Positions 15,801 to 22,968 of a stretch of DNA of 25,760 bases are shown here, piece after piece. The stretch is from an uncultured Helicobacteraceae bacterium (GTDB lineage Bacteria; Campylobacterota; Campylobacteria; Campylobacterales; UBA6016): NCBI GenBank assembly GCA_937973585.1, contig CALJKN010000214.1, positions 1-25,760 of the forward strand, written 5' to 3'. The translations under genes and the position numbers were made by a program. Below the pieces are notes generated by a model. The model ran no database searches. It was not told the DNA's origin and saw only the letters and a program-made list of their open reading frames with translations. Numbering within the stretch: the first letter of the stretch is position 1; every line of letters begins with the position of its first letter.

Positions 15801-15935
15801 AACGACCGTCGGAGGGGTGAGATTTGGAAATTGTGAAATTGGGAGGTTTTTAATGGCGCTAAATCCCAAAATCATTATAATAATTGCAATAACTGCCGAT
15901 AAAACCGGTTTACTGATAAAGTATTTACTAAACAT
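12804..15935 (-). CDS. RND multidrug efflux pump inner-membrane subunit (HAE1, AcrB/MexB/CmeB type)
   Basis: This proton-driven trimeric transporter exports hydrophobic and amphiphilic compounds. It is full length at 1043 residues. The N-terminus (FSKYFISKPVLSAVIAIIIM) is the usual first helix. The proton-relay aspartates lie in LAIGIVVDDAIVVIENMER (about residues 400-420), and the C-terminal half repeats the fold, with GLLTLIGLSAKNAILVVEFA near the end. The large periplasmic loops place it in the HAE1 drug-efflux group, not the heavy-metal HME group, because the metal-relay motifs of CusA are absent. The ribosome binding site GGAGG precedes ATG 15935, and the gap from the adaptor gene is 14 nt. 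Confidence 0.95.
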   Translation of the reverse strand: MFSKYFISKPVLSAVIAIIIMILGFSAIKNLPISQFPNLTPPTVVVTASYPGADAETIANNILTPLESQISGTDGLMYMVGKASASSGTASITCTFNIGVNQDLAAVDVQNRINSVLAQLPQTTRDLGVTVEKRTSDILLIVSVTSPDGSYNDTQISNYILTNMLDEIKKIPGAGRSQIFGRKDYAIRVWTDPDKMAKLGVTAADVSLAVKDQNIQVAPGRIGQAPTDKSQMWTMQLNSKGRFSTPAEFENIIIRSNPDGSAIRLKDVARVELGSQNYEYFSRVNGNPAAVIGIFADTNANALDTAEAVYKKMGELSKKFPPGIEYKIPYDTTQFIKISIKEVVKTLIEAIVLVSLVIYLFLQSWRAALIPILSVPVSLTGAFIGMYVLGYSINTLTLFGLVLAIGIVVDDAIVVIENMERILQTEKLKPREAALKAMMQVSGPVIAIVLVMCAVFIPATFIGGMTGQLYKQFAATIAISVVFSGFMAISFAPAIGALILRAHEAEPARFFRWFNAKFQKMTDNYVARSGWMIRKSTLVFLLYISTYGFIYFFHKTLPTAFVPMEDQGYFITSINLPDGATTNRTLEVVKEVENILKNEPSVYMFTAVTGLNIMTFSQEPNSAAVFTRLKPWEDRTTKELKLMGILGSIAKKYGAIKDANVIAMPPPPIRGMGPSDMFNFRLLQMGDANMTKMASTTNDFLKALKDEKSLKMSFTTMRASTPTLFVDVDREKAKSFGVAVSDIFVALQSSIGYININQFDKNGKTYWVQMQSEAQFRSKPEDVGKGWVRSSSGKLLPLSNFVRVYPSSAPSTIEHFNGSLSTTIMGSPAAGFSSGDVIKRLEELGDTILPASATYDWEGLYLQEKLVGSKALIIMAFALVLVYLILSALYEKWVLPISIMLAVPYGIAGAYAVVWVIPFLNNNVFFQIGLLTLIGLSAKNAILVVEFAEEQRREGKSIYDATMEAARLRFRPMMMTSVAFLAGMIPLILSSGAGAASRFSIGVAMFGGMMAATFIERFFIPFLYYWVATIRERILTKKGISHE

Positions 15936-15949
15936 CTAAAAACCTCCGG

Positions 15950-17083
15950 CTACTTGGAAGCGGCTGGAGCTATCTGGGAACCCGGCTTGATTTTTGTAAG
16001 AGAGTCGGTAACCACCTTCTCACCCGCCACAAGACCCGATGTTACTACGACTTTGGAGCCGCTCCAGTCACCGATTTGGACAGGTCTTATCGAAGCTGTC
16101 TGGTTTTTCTCGTAGACATATACGAATTTCCCTTTTTCACCCGTCAAAACCGCCTTTTGAGGGACGGCTACGGCATCTCTCCACTCAAGCCCTTTGACCT
16201 TTACCCTTACGAACTGCCCCGGAGCCAGTCTTTGGTCGCCATTTTTGAATGTTGCCCTATAGCTCATAGTACCGGTAGCGGTGTCAAAAAACGGAGCAGT
16301 AAAACTGATTTCGCCGATTTTATTCAGAACCGAACCGTCACCCAGTGTGAGCTCAACCTCATATTTTCCCTCTTTCGGAGATATAAGCTTACCGGAGGCA
16401 AGGGCGTTTTGGTATGCAAGTCTTTGGTTTTCACTAAAACTAAAATTTACATACATCGGATCGGTCTGGTATACGGTCGTCAAAAGTCCGTTTGCACCGG
16501 CGCTAATAAACGTACCGGTATCTATTTTTGCCCTGTCCGCGTATCCCGATACCGGAGCTTTTATTTTGGTGTACTCCATATTTTGCTCGGCTTGTGAGAG
16601 TGAGGCTCTTGCGTTGGCAACTGCCGCAGCACCGTTTCTCTCAGCTGCTATCGCATTATCCAGCTCTTGTTTACTAGCCGCATTCGCCTCAGCCAAAGGT
16701 TTTACTCTGGCTAGCGTAGCTTTTGCATTTGAATGCGTCGCCTCTGCTTGCATCAATACCGCTTTTGCACTCTCAAGTGCATTTTTAAAATCGGTTGGAT
16801 CTATCGTAAAGAGGGTATCTCCGGCAGAGACTTTTCCACCTTCCGTATAGTTTCTTTTTTGCAGATAGCCGTTTACTCTGGAGTAAATCTGTACCGTATT
16901 AAAAGCCTGAGTCTGCCCCGTAGCTTCCAAAGAGGCTGGAAGATTTGCACTTTTTACCTCCTCTACGCCTGCTTGTATCGGTCCCGCCGGAGGCGGTTCC
17001 ATTCCGGGAGCCTTAGGTCTTTCGCAACCGCCAAGTAGTACGGCCGCCAAAGAGGCCGCAACAAACATATGTAGTTTTCCCAT
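15950..17083 (-). CDS. RND efflux periplasmic adaptor lipoprotein (AcrA/MexA/CmeA type)
   Basis: This membrane-fusion subunit links the pump to the outer-membrane channel. The N-terminus MGKLHMFVAASLAAVLLGGC is a lipoprotein signal with Cys20. QIYSRVNGYLQKRNYTEGGKVSAGDTLFTID forms the lipoyl/barrel half. Residues about 95-170 form an Ala-rich helical hairpin, and TKIKAPVSGYADRAKIDTG returns to the lipoyl domain. The C-terminal part (about 290-377) is the membrane-proximal domain. The 377-residue length is normal. A good ribosome binding site (TAGGAGA) precedes ATG 17083. It is the first gene of the efflux operon, driven by a promoter with near-consensus boxes at 17138-17166. No regulator gene is adjacent, unlike cmeR next to cmeABC in Campylobacter. 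Confidence 0.93.
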   Translation of the reverse strand: MGKLHMFVAASLAAVLLGGCERPKAPGMEPPPAGPIQAGVEEVKSANLPASLEATGQTQAFNTVQIYSRVNGYLQKRNYTEGGKVSAGDTLFTIDPTDFKNALESAKAVLMQAEATHSNAKATLARVKPLAEANAASKQELDNAIAAERNGAAAVANARASLSQAEQNMEYTKIKAPVSGYADRAKIDTGTFISAGANGLLTTVYQTDPMYVNFSFSENQRLAYQNALASGKLISPKEGKYEVELTLGDGSVLNKIGEISFTAPFFDTATGTMSYRATFKNGDQRLAPGQFVRVKVKGLEWRDAVAVPQKAVLTGEKGKFVYVYEKNQTASIRPVQIGDWSGSKVVVTSGLVAGEKVVTDSLTKIKPGSQIAPAASK

Positions 17084-17137
17084 TTAAATCTCCTAATAAA
17101 CAGAGTCAATACCATCATAATAAAAAATATTTGCAGA

Positions 17138-17166
17138 ATTCTAACAAGGAGGGGATAAAATGTCAA
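17138..17166 (-). promoter_or_regulatory. Sigma-70-type promoter of the efflux operon
   Basis: The minus strand reads TTGACA (17166-17161), a 17-nt spacer, then TAGAAT (17143-17138): a perfect -35, ideal spacing and a one-mismatch -10. The predicted leader to the adaptor ATG is about 48 nt. Confidence 0.8.
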
Positions 17167-17178
17167 ATGCTACTTGAC
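17162..17178. promoter_or_regulatory. Inverted repeat over the -35 box, candidate operator
   Basis: GTCAA (17162-17166) and TTGAC (17174-17178) are inverted arms separated by 7 nt, and one arm forms most of the -35 hexamer. A repressor dimer bound here would block the efflux promoter. The arms are short, so chance is possible. Confidence 0.35.
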
Positions 17179-17187
17179 GTTTTTTTG

Positions 17188-18225
17188 TTACCCCCTATCC
17201 CCTTTTGTTTTGGAGGCTACTTTGAGTTTTTTCTTTGCTTTTTGCTTAGAGGCTACTTTTTGTGTGGTTTTTGAAGATTTTTTAGAGATTTTGTTTGACT
17301 TCAAGGCCTTTTTTGAAGCCAGCTTGCCGCTTCGTTTTGTCATAGCAGGAGCCGCTATTTCGTCATCTTTGTCGTCGTCTATCAGCTCGGGTTCCGGTCT
17401 TTGCATATCAAACGCTTTTTCAAACATATTCTCGGCAACCGTCCATCTGTCGGCTTTCGCTTTTAGCATTACCAAAATTACGTCTTTATTATCTTTTTTG
17501 GCTCTTGCAATCAGACATTTTCCGGCTCTATTCGTAAAACCGGTTTTGATACCAACTGCATATTTGTATTTATCCAAAAGCTTATTGTGGGTTTTTAGCA
17601 CAAAATGCCTCCCACTCTCCTGCTCCTCTACGGTAACGGCCTCAAGCTTTGCTATGTCGTTAAAAAGCTTGTTTTTAATAGCATACTCCGTAAGCTTTAG
17701 GAGGTCTCCGGCGGTTGAGTAATGCCCCACATAGGCACCCCTGTCAAATCCGGCCGGATTTGTAAAGCTTGAATTTCTCATCCCTATAGTTTTGGCTTTG
17801 TAGTTCATGGCTTTTGCAAAATCCTCTACATTTCCGGATAGGTGATAGGCTATCGCAAATGCGGCATCATTGCTAGAGTTTACCATTGCCGCTTTTACCA
17901 GATCTATCAGTTTGATTTTATCTCCGGCTCTAAAACCTGCTTTTGAAGGCTCTACAAGCGTCGCCTCCCTAGGTATTACCACATCCTCATCGAGTCTCCC
18001 GCTCTCTATAGCCATAATGCTTGTGAGTATCTTTGTGAGGCTGGCAGGCTCAACCCTTCTGTCTTTGTTTTTTGCCATCAGGATATCGGAGCTTCCAACC
18101 TCTTTTACTATATAAGAGCTAACTGGGATAGCCGACTCCATAGAGCTTATATCGGTCTTTGCGAACATCTGTCCGGCCACGGCCAAAAGTGCAAAAGCCG
18201 CTATTTTTAGTCTATTTTTTATCAT
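17188..18225 (-). CDS. dacA: D-alanyl-D-alanine carboxypeptidase (S11 family, DacA/PBP5-like) with basic tail
   Basis: It trims the terminal D-Ala from peptidoglycan stem peptides in the periplasm. The three penicillin-binding motifs are present: Ser62-x-x-Lys65 (SLTK), Ser117-Ser118-Asn119, and Lys227-Thr228-Gly229. A signal peptide spans about residues 1-22 (cleavage after QMFA). The catalytic domain ends near residue 275. The PBP5 C-terminal beta domain and amphipathic anchor are not evident; instead residues about 284-345 form a tail dominated by Lys, Ser, Thr and Ala. That tail may bind anionic peptidoglycan or membrane, which is inference. The ribosome binding site is weak. It is divergent from pyrD, and the efflux promoter lies just beyond its stop. 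Confidence 0.9.
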   Translation of the reverse strand: MIKNRLKIAAFALLAVAGQMFAKTDISSMESAIPVSSYIVKEVGSSDILMAKNKDRRVEPASLTKILTSIMAIESGRLDEDVVIPREATLVEPSKAGFRAGDKIKLIDLVKAAMVNSSNDAAFAIAYHLSGNVEDFAKAMNYKAKTIGMRNSSFTNPAGFDRGAYVGHYSTAGDLLKLTEYAIKNKLFNDIAKLEAVTVEEQESGRHFVLKTHNKLLDKYKYAVGIKTGFTNRAGKCLIARAKKDNKDVILVMLKAKADRWTVAENMFEKAFDMQRPEPELIDDDKDDEIAAPAMTKRSGKLASKKALKSNKISKKSSKTTQKVASKQKAKKKLKVASKTKGDRG

Positions 18226-18396
18226 CTGGATTTCTCATTTTAAAAAAGTAAGTACAGTATCGGTTGCCGATTGTGCCAAAGTTTTTTTTAAGATACCCTT
18301 TTATCCTTTGTAAAATATAGCCAAAACCCATACCGAATTAAGATTTTATCTAGTAATATACGGACTTATTTAAGCCAATTTAGGACTAAGCCGAAA
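18226..18396. promoter_or_regulatory. Divergent control region between dacA and pyrD
   Basis: For dacA, the minus strand carries TTGGCA, 17 nt, then TGTACT. The spacer contains a perfect ATCGG/CCGAT dyad (18259-18263 and 18267-18271). For pyrD, TAAAAT at 18311-18316 is the best -10 candidate, with no clear -35. No RNA gene or small reading frame is evident. All boxes are tentative. Confidence 0.35.
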
Positions 18397-19464
18397 ATGT
18401 TTACATACCAAACCCTAAAAGAGTACCTGTTTAGACTAGATCCGGAGACGGCGCACAATTTGGCTGAAAACGCCATCCGGATGTCTAGGCTTTGTACCCC
18501 GTGTCAAAACTATTTTATAGACAAAAATTTTTGTATAGACGATAGATTGACACAGGTGGTTTTCGGTAAAAAATTTTTAAATCCGGTTGGGCTTGCGGCG
18601 GGTTTTGACAAAAACGCCACAATGATAAGACAGATGCCGATGTTTGGATTCGGTTTTACGGAGATTGGAACGGTAACCCCAAAGCCGCAAGACGGCAATC
18701 CAAGGCCTAGACTTTTTAGATTTCCGGAATACGAAAGTCTACAAAATGCGTTTGGATTCAATAATGAGGGGATGGTAAAGGTAAAAAAGAGGATAGAGAG
18801 GGTTCACCCGTTCATCCTCCCTGTCGGGGTAAATATCGGCAAAAATAAACTAACCGCCGAAAAGGGGGCTATAAACGACTATAAGACCCTCATAGAAAAT
18901 CTGGGAGAGTTTGCCGACTATATCGTGATTAATATCTCCTCCCCAAATACAAAGGGGCTTAGAGACCTTCAAAATGAAGAGTTTATAAAAGAGCTATTTG
19001 AAGCGGCAAAAGAGCTAACGGACAAGCCGGTACTCCTAAAGCTATCTCCGGATCTTGACAAAAAAGAGGCTCTCTCTCTTGCTATGAATGCGGTAGAGCA
19101 CGGCGCAAAAGGGATTATAGCCACAAATACTACGGTCGATTATTCGCTACTGCCGGAGGCAAAAGATACCGGTGGGCTCAGCGGAAAAGTGCTGGCCGAC
19201 AAAAGCTTTGAGATGTTTGACTATCTAGCCTCCGAGCTGTACGGTCAGACTACTCTAATCAGTGTGGGCGGAATAGATAGCGCCGAAGAAGCCTACAGAC
19301 GGATAAAAGCCGGAGCCTCCTTGGTACAGGTATACACGGCGTTTATATACAAAGGGCCGTCGCTGGCAAAGAGGATAAACGAGGGGCTGATGGAGTTTAT
19401 GAACGAGGACGGTTTTTCAAACATAACCGAAGCTATAGGGTCGGCTAGAAAAAGCAGACGATGA
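18397..19464 (+). CDS. pyrD: Dihydroorotate dehydrogenase, class 2 (quinone-dependent)
   Basis: It oxidises dihydroorotate to orotate in pyrimidine synthesis and passes electrons to the quinone pool through FMN. An N-terminal helical extension (about residues 1-55) typical of membrane-bound class 2 enzymes precedes the barrel. NPVGLAAGFDKN (62-73), IGTVTPKPQDGNPRPRLFR and NISSPNTKGLR (179-189, holding the catalytic serine) are all present. SVGGI and GASLVQVYTAFIYKGP near the C-terminus bind FMN phosphate. The 355-residue length is normal. The ribosome binding site is poor. It leads a chain of seven plus-strand genes, and the next gene starts within its stop codon (ATGA). Confidence 0.96.
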   Translation: MFTYQTLKEYLFRLDPETAHNLAENAIRMSRLCTPCQNYFIDKNFCIDDRLTQVVFGKKFLNPVGLAAGFDKNATMIRQMPMFGFGFTEIGTVTPKPQDGNPRPRLFRFPEYESLQNAFGFNNEGMVKVKKRIERVHPFILPVGVNIGKNKLTAEKGAINDYKTLIENLGEFADYIVINISSPNTKGLRDLQNEEFIKELFEAAKELTDKPVLLKLSPDLDKKEALSLAMNAVEHGAKGIIATNTTVDYSLLPEAKDTGGLSGKVLADKSFEMFDYLASELYGQTTLISVGGIDSAEEAYRRIKAGASLVQVYTAFIYKGPSLAKRINEGLMEFMNEDGFSNITEAIGSARKSRR

Positions 19465-20768
19465 TACGAATTTTTTTTTCTATACTAATATTTTTTGGCG
19501 GAGTGGCAATGGCTAGCGCATTACCGAAATACGAAACGGCAACACTGGATAACGGACTTGAGATAGTGGCCGTAAAACTAAAACAAAACTCTGTCGCAAC
19601 CGTCGATGTATTCTACAAGGTCGGCTCCAGAGACGAGATAATGGGGAAAAGCGGAATAGCCCATATGTTGGAGCACCTAAACTTTAAATCGACAAAAAAC
19701 CTAAAAGCAGGTGAGTTTGACGAGGTAGTAAAAGGATTCGGGGGTGTCAATAACGCCAGTACCGGATTTGACTATACCCACTACTATATCAACTGCGCCA
19801 GTCAAAATGTCGAAAAATCCATGGAGCTTTTCTCCGAGCTTATGCAAAACCTGAGTCTAAAAGACGAGGAGTTTCAGCCGGAGAGAGACGTAGTCGCCGA
19901 GGAGCGGAGATGGAGAACCGATAATAATCCGATGGGGTATCTGTACTTTAATCTCTTTAATTTGGCATTCTCCTATCATCCGTACCATTGGACTCCGATA
20001 GGCTTTATGGATGACATACTAAACTGGAAAATAGAGGATATCAAATCGTTTCACAAAAAGTATTATCAACCCTCAAACGCCGTTTTGATAGTGGCCGGAG
20101 ATATAGAGCCGAAAGACGTATTTGAAAAAGCAAAAAAACATTTCGGAGCCGTCAAGGGTGAAAAAATAGACGGGAAGATACATACCGCAGAGCCGAAACA
20201 AGACGGTGAGAGAAGAGCCACAATATACAAAGACACAAACGTAGAGATGTTGGCTATCGCTTACAAGATGCCAAACTACGAACACGAAGATATTATAGCC
20301 CTGTCGGTAATTTCCGAAATCCTATCCAGCGGCAAAAGCTCCAGACTCCAAAAAGAGCTAGCCGATAAAAAGAGGCTAGTAAACTCCGTCTACGGCTATC
20401 CGATGGATCTAAAAGATCCGGGGCTATTTATATTTATGGCCGTTTGCAACGAAGGGGTAAAGGCTGAGAGCGTCGAAAAAGAGATACTAAAAGAGATTGA
20501 AAAGCTAAAGACGAAAGGGGTTTCAACCAGAGAGCTTGAAAAGGTCAAAACAAACACAAGGGCAGATTTTATATTTGGCCTTGAGAGCTCAAGCCATGTC
20601 GCCGACCTGTTTGGTAGCTACATAGCCAGAGGAAACCTGAAACCTCTTTTGGAATACGAGGAGAAGCTGTCAAAACTATCTTTGGAAGACATAGTAAAAG
20701 CGGCAAATAAATATTTTACAGATGAGACAAAAACAACGATGATTCTTAGAAAAAAGGAGAAAAAATGA
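19461..20768 (+). CDS. M16-family zinc peptidase, exported (435 aa)
   Basis: The inverted zinc motif is HMLEH at residues 68-72, with the third ligand expected at Glu148 in VVAEERRW, 76 residues on. The N-terminus (MIRIFFSILIFFGGVAMASA) is a signal peptide, so it is predicted to be periplasmic. The length matches single-unit bacterial M16 peptidases (an active N-terminal domain plus an inactive C-terminal domain from about residue 210), not the doubled pitrilysin form. Substrate is unknown; related enzymes clear small peptides. It overlaps pyrD and dapA by 4 nt each (ATGA at 19461 and 20765). This pyrD-M16-dapA order is familiar in Campylobacterota. Confidence 0.92.
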   Translation: MIRIFFSILIFFGGVAMASALPKYETATLDNGLEIVAVKLKQNSVATVDVFYKVGSRDEIMGKSGIAHMLEHLNFKSTKNLKAGEFDEVVKGFGGVNNASTGFDYTHYYINCASQNVEKSMELFSELMQNLSLKDEEFQPERDVVAEERRWRTDNNPMGYLYFNLFNLAFSYHPYHWTPIGFMDDILNWKIEDIKSFHKKYYQPSNAVLIVAGDIEPKDVFEKAKKHFGAVKGEKIDGKIHTAEPKQDGERRATIYKDTNVEMLAIAYKMPNYEHEDIIALSVISEILSSGKSSRLQKELADKKRLVNSVYGYPMDLKDPGLFIFMAVCNEGVKAESVEKEILKEIEKLKTKGVSTRELEKVKTNTRADFIFGLESSSHVADLFGSYIARGNLKPLLEYEEKLSKLSLEDIVKAANKYFTDETKTTMILRKKEKK

Positions 20769-21652
20769 GTTATCCGATAGGTTCATGTACGGCTCTCATA
20801 ACGCCTTTTAAAAACGGCAAACTAGACGAAGCACAGTACCACGAGCTAATCAAAAGACAGATAAAACTCGGCATCGATATAGTCTCTCCGATGGGGACAA
20901 CAGGCGAGAGTCCGACCGTAAGCCACGAAGAGCACAAAAAATGTATCGAAATAGCGATAGAGACGACAAAAGGGACAGGTGTAAAAGTCCTTGCCGGAGC
21001 GGGTTCAAACTCTACGGACGAAGCGATAGATCTGGCTCTTTTTTCACAAAAAGCGGGGGCAGATGCGATACTGGTGGTGGCACCTTATTACAACAAACCG
21101 ACTCAGGAGGGGCTATATCAGCACTTTAAAGAGATAGCCAAAAACGTAGAGACGGGGATAATGTTATACAACGTACCCGGCAGATGCGGTGTAGACATCA
21201 CCCCCGCAACGGTCAAAAGACTAACGGATGAGTTTTCACATATCTACTCAATCAAAGAGGCTAGCGGTTCGATGGAGAGATGCGTTGAACTAGGGGTATC
21301 CTCGCCGAACGTGGCTATTTTTTGCGGCGACGATGCAATCAACTATCCGGTTTTGGCAAACGGCGGTAAAGGTGTCGTATCGGTTACCGGAAATCTGTTT
21401 CCGGAGAAGATGAAAGAGATGGTAGAAGCCTCGGCAAACGGCAACTACCTAAGGGCAAAACAGATAAACGACGAGTTGTTTGAGATCAACAAAGCGCTTT
21501 TTGTGGAGACAAATCCCATCCCTATCAAGGCGGCTATGCACATAGTCGGGCTAATAGACCATCTGGAGTATAGACTCCCGCTAACACCGCCATCAACAGA
21601 TACATACAAAAGACTAGAAGCCGTATTGTCCAAATACACGGTCGCAAAATAA
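20765..21652 (+). CDS. dapA: 4-hydroxy-tetrahydrodipicolinate synthase
   Basis: It condenses pyruvate with aspartate semialdehyde, the first step specific to lysine and meso-diaminopimelate synthesis. The Schiff-base lysine is Lys164 (YSIKEASG). The catalytic triad partners are Thr45/Thr46 (PMGTTGES), Tyr135 (LYNVPGR) and Tyr108. Arg140 next to the triad tyrosine binds the substrate carboxylate. At 295 residues it is the usual barrel plus C-terminal helices. Ribosome binding site AAGGAG lies just before the ATG, inside the M16 gene, and the start overlaps that stop by 4 nt. Confidence 0.97.
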   Translation: MSYPIGSCTALITPFKNGKLDEAQYHELIKRQIKLGIDIVSPMGTTGESPTVSHEEHKKCIEIAIETTKGTGVKVLAGAGSNSTDEAIDLALFSQKAGADAILVVAPYYNKPTQEGLYQHFKEIAKNVETGIMLYNVPGRCGVDITPATVKRLTDEFSHIYSIKEASGSMERCVELGVSSPNVAIFCGDDAINYPVLANGGKGVVSVTGNLFPEKMKEMVEASANGNYLRAKQINDELFEINKALFVETNPIPIKAAMHIVGLIDHLEYRLPLTPPSTDTYKRLEAVLSKYTVAK

Positions 21653-21666
21653 AAAGGTAGATATAA

Positions 21667-22428
21667 ATGAAGACACTTGTTATCAGCGGCGGAACCAGAG
21701 GTATCGGAAGGGCGATAGTCGAAAAATTCGCTCAAAACGGAATCAATATAGCCTTTACGTACAACTCAAACGAAGAGGAGGCAAAAAAAATAGTCTCCGA
21801 ACTAGAGAGTGCCTATAAAATCAAAGCTAAATACTACAAGTTGGATATTTTGGAGCCGGATGGCTATAAAGAGGTTTTTGAGGCTATCGACAAAGATTTT
21901 GAGAGAGTTGACTATTTTGTTTCAAACGCTATCATCTCCGGACGTAGTGTCGTCGGCGGATTTGCCCCTTTTATGAGACTAAAACAAAAAGGGTTAAATA
22001 ACATCTACACCGCAACAGTTCTTGCTTTTGTAACGGGGGCGCAAGAGGCGGCAAAAAGGATGGAAAAAATCGGCGGCGGCTCTATCGTAGCCCTAAGCTC
22101 AACCGGAAATCTCGTCCATACCGAAAACTATGCCGGACACGGCAACTCAAAGGCGGCACTGGAGACCATGGTTAGATATGCCGCAACCGAACTTGCACCC
22201 AAAAATATCAGGGTAAATGCCCTATCAGGTGGCCCAATAGAAACCGATGCTCTAAGGGCGTTTCCAAATTTTGAGGAGCTAAAGGCAGAGGTTATCAAAA
22301 GAACCCCTCTCGGCAGAATGGGTCAACCTAAAGATCTTGCCGGAATTGCATATTTTCTATGTCACGAGGATTCATACTGGATCAACGGTCAAACGATAAT
22401 AGCCGACGGCGGTAGCTCATTTACATGA
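21667..22428 (+). CDS. FabL-like enoyl-ACP reductase (SDR family)
   Basis: This NAD(P)-dependent short-chain reductase carries GGTRGIG (residues 8-14) for the cofactor, SNAI (about 86-89), Ser144-Ser145, and Tyr155 with Lys162 (YAGHGNSK). The Tyr and Lys are six residues apart. Ordinary SDR enzymes have YxxxK; the longer Y-x6-K spacing marks enoyl-ACP reductases of the FabI/FabL type. It would therefore reduce trans-2-enoyl-ACP in fatty acid elongation. Overall the sequence looks closer to FabL than to FabI. It lies 14 nt after dapA and overlaps pgsA by 4 nt (ATGA at 22425), linking fatty acid and phospholipid synthesis in one unit. A generic oxidoreductase is the alternative. Confidence 0.85.
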   Translation: MKTLVISGGTRGIGRAIVEKFAQNGINIAFTYNSNEEEAKKIVSELESAYKIKAKYYKLDILEPDGYKEVFEAIDKDFERVDYFVSNAIISGRSVVGGFAPFMRLKQKGLNNIYTATVLAFVTGAQEAAKRMEKIGGGSIVALSSTGNLVHTENYAGHGNSKAALETMVRYAATELAPKNIRVNALSGGPIETDALRAFPNFEELKAEVIKRTPLGRMGQPKDLAGIAYFLCHEDSYWINGQTIIADGGSSFT

Positions 22429-22955
22429 TAAACACCCCAAACACCCTAGCAACCCTCCGAATACTCGTCTCCCCTCTGATTTTTTGGATACTCCTAAATA
22501 GAAACGAGCCGCCGTTTGGTTTTCACCCAACCTGGATGGATTACTTTGCCGGTTCACTATTTGTCCTTGCCGGATTAACAGATTTTTTTGACGGATTTAT
22601 CGCCAGAGTTTGGGATGAAAAGACAAAACTGGGTTCGATATTAGACCCCCTCGCCGACAAGATGCTAACTCTTGCCGCTTTTTTGGGTCTTATGAGCACT
22701 GGGATTGCAAGCGCATGGGCGGTTTTTATCATATTAACCAGAGAATTTTTTATAACGGGTCTAAGGGTTGTAGCGGTATCGGACGGTAAGCAGGTTGCCG
22801 CAAAATGGAGCGGCAAATTAAAAACAACCGTCCAACTAATCGCAATAGGTTTTTTAATTATGCATTGGCCTTTTGCAGAGACTCTTTTGTGGGCGGCCGT
22901 AGCCGTCACGGTGTATTCTGGATATGAATATGCTAAAGAGTATATAAAACTATAA
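22425..22955 (+). CDS. pgsA: CDP-diacylglycerol--glycerol-3-phosphate 3-phosphatidyltransferase
   Basis: It makes phosphatidylglycerol phosphate at the inner membrane. The CDP-alcohol phosphotransferase motif is complete: Asp53, Asp56-Gly57, Ala60-Arg61, Gly70, Asp74 and Asp78. The N-terminus NTPNTLATLRILVSPLIFWI is the usual entry helix, and the protein has several membrane helices. At 176 residues it is a normal size. The start overlaps the reductase stop by 4 nt. The next gene, rseP, begins 13 nt after the stop. Confidence 0.95.
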   Translation: MINTPNTLATLRILVSPLIFWILLNRNEPPFGFHPTWMDYFAGSLFVLAGLTDFFDGFIARVWDEKTKLGSILDPLADKMLTLAAFLGLMSTGIASAWAVFIILTREFFITGLRVVAVSDGKQVAAKWSGKLKTTVQLIAIGFLIMHWPFAETLLWAAVAVTVYSGYEYAKEYIKL

Positions 22956-22968
22956 CGGAGCTTTTGTT

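Noticed and set aside
16076..16850. Plus-strand frames of 173 and 189 codons opposite the efflux adaptor
   Set aside because: Both lie wholly antisense to a full-length adaptor with clear domains; composition is typical of shadow frames.
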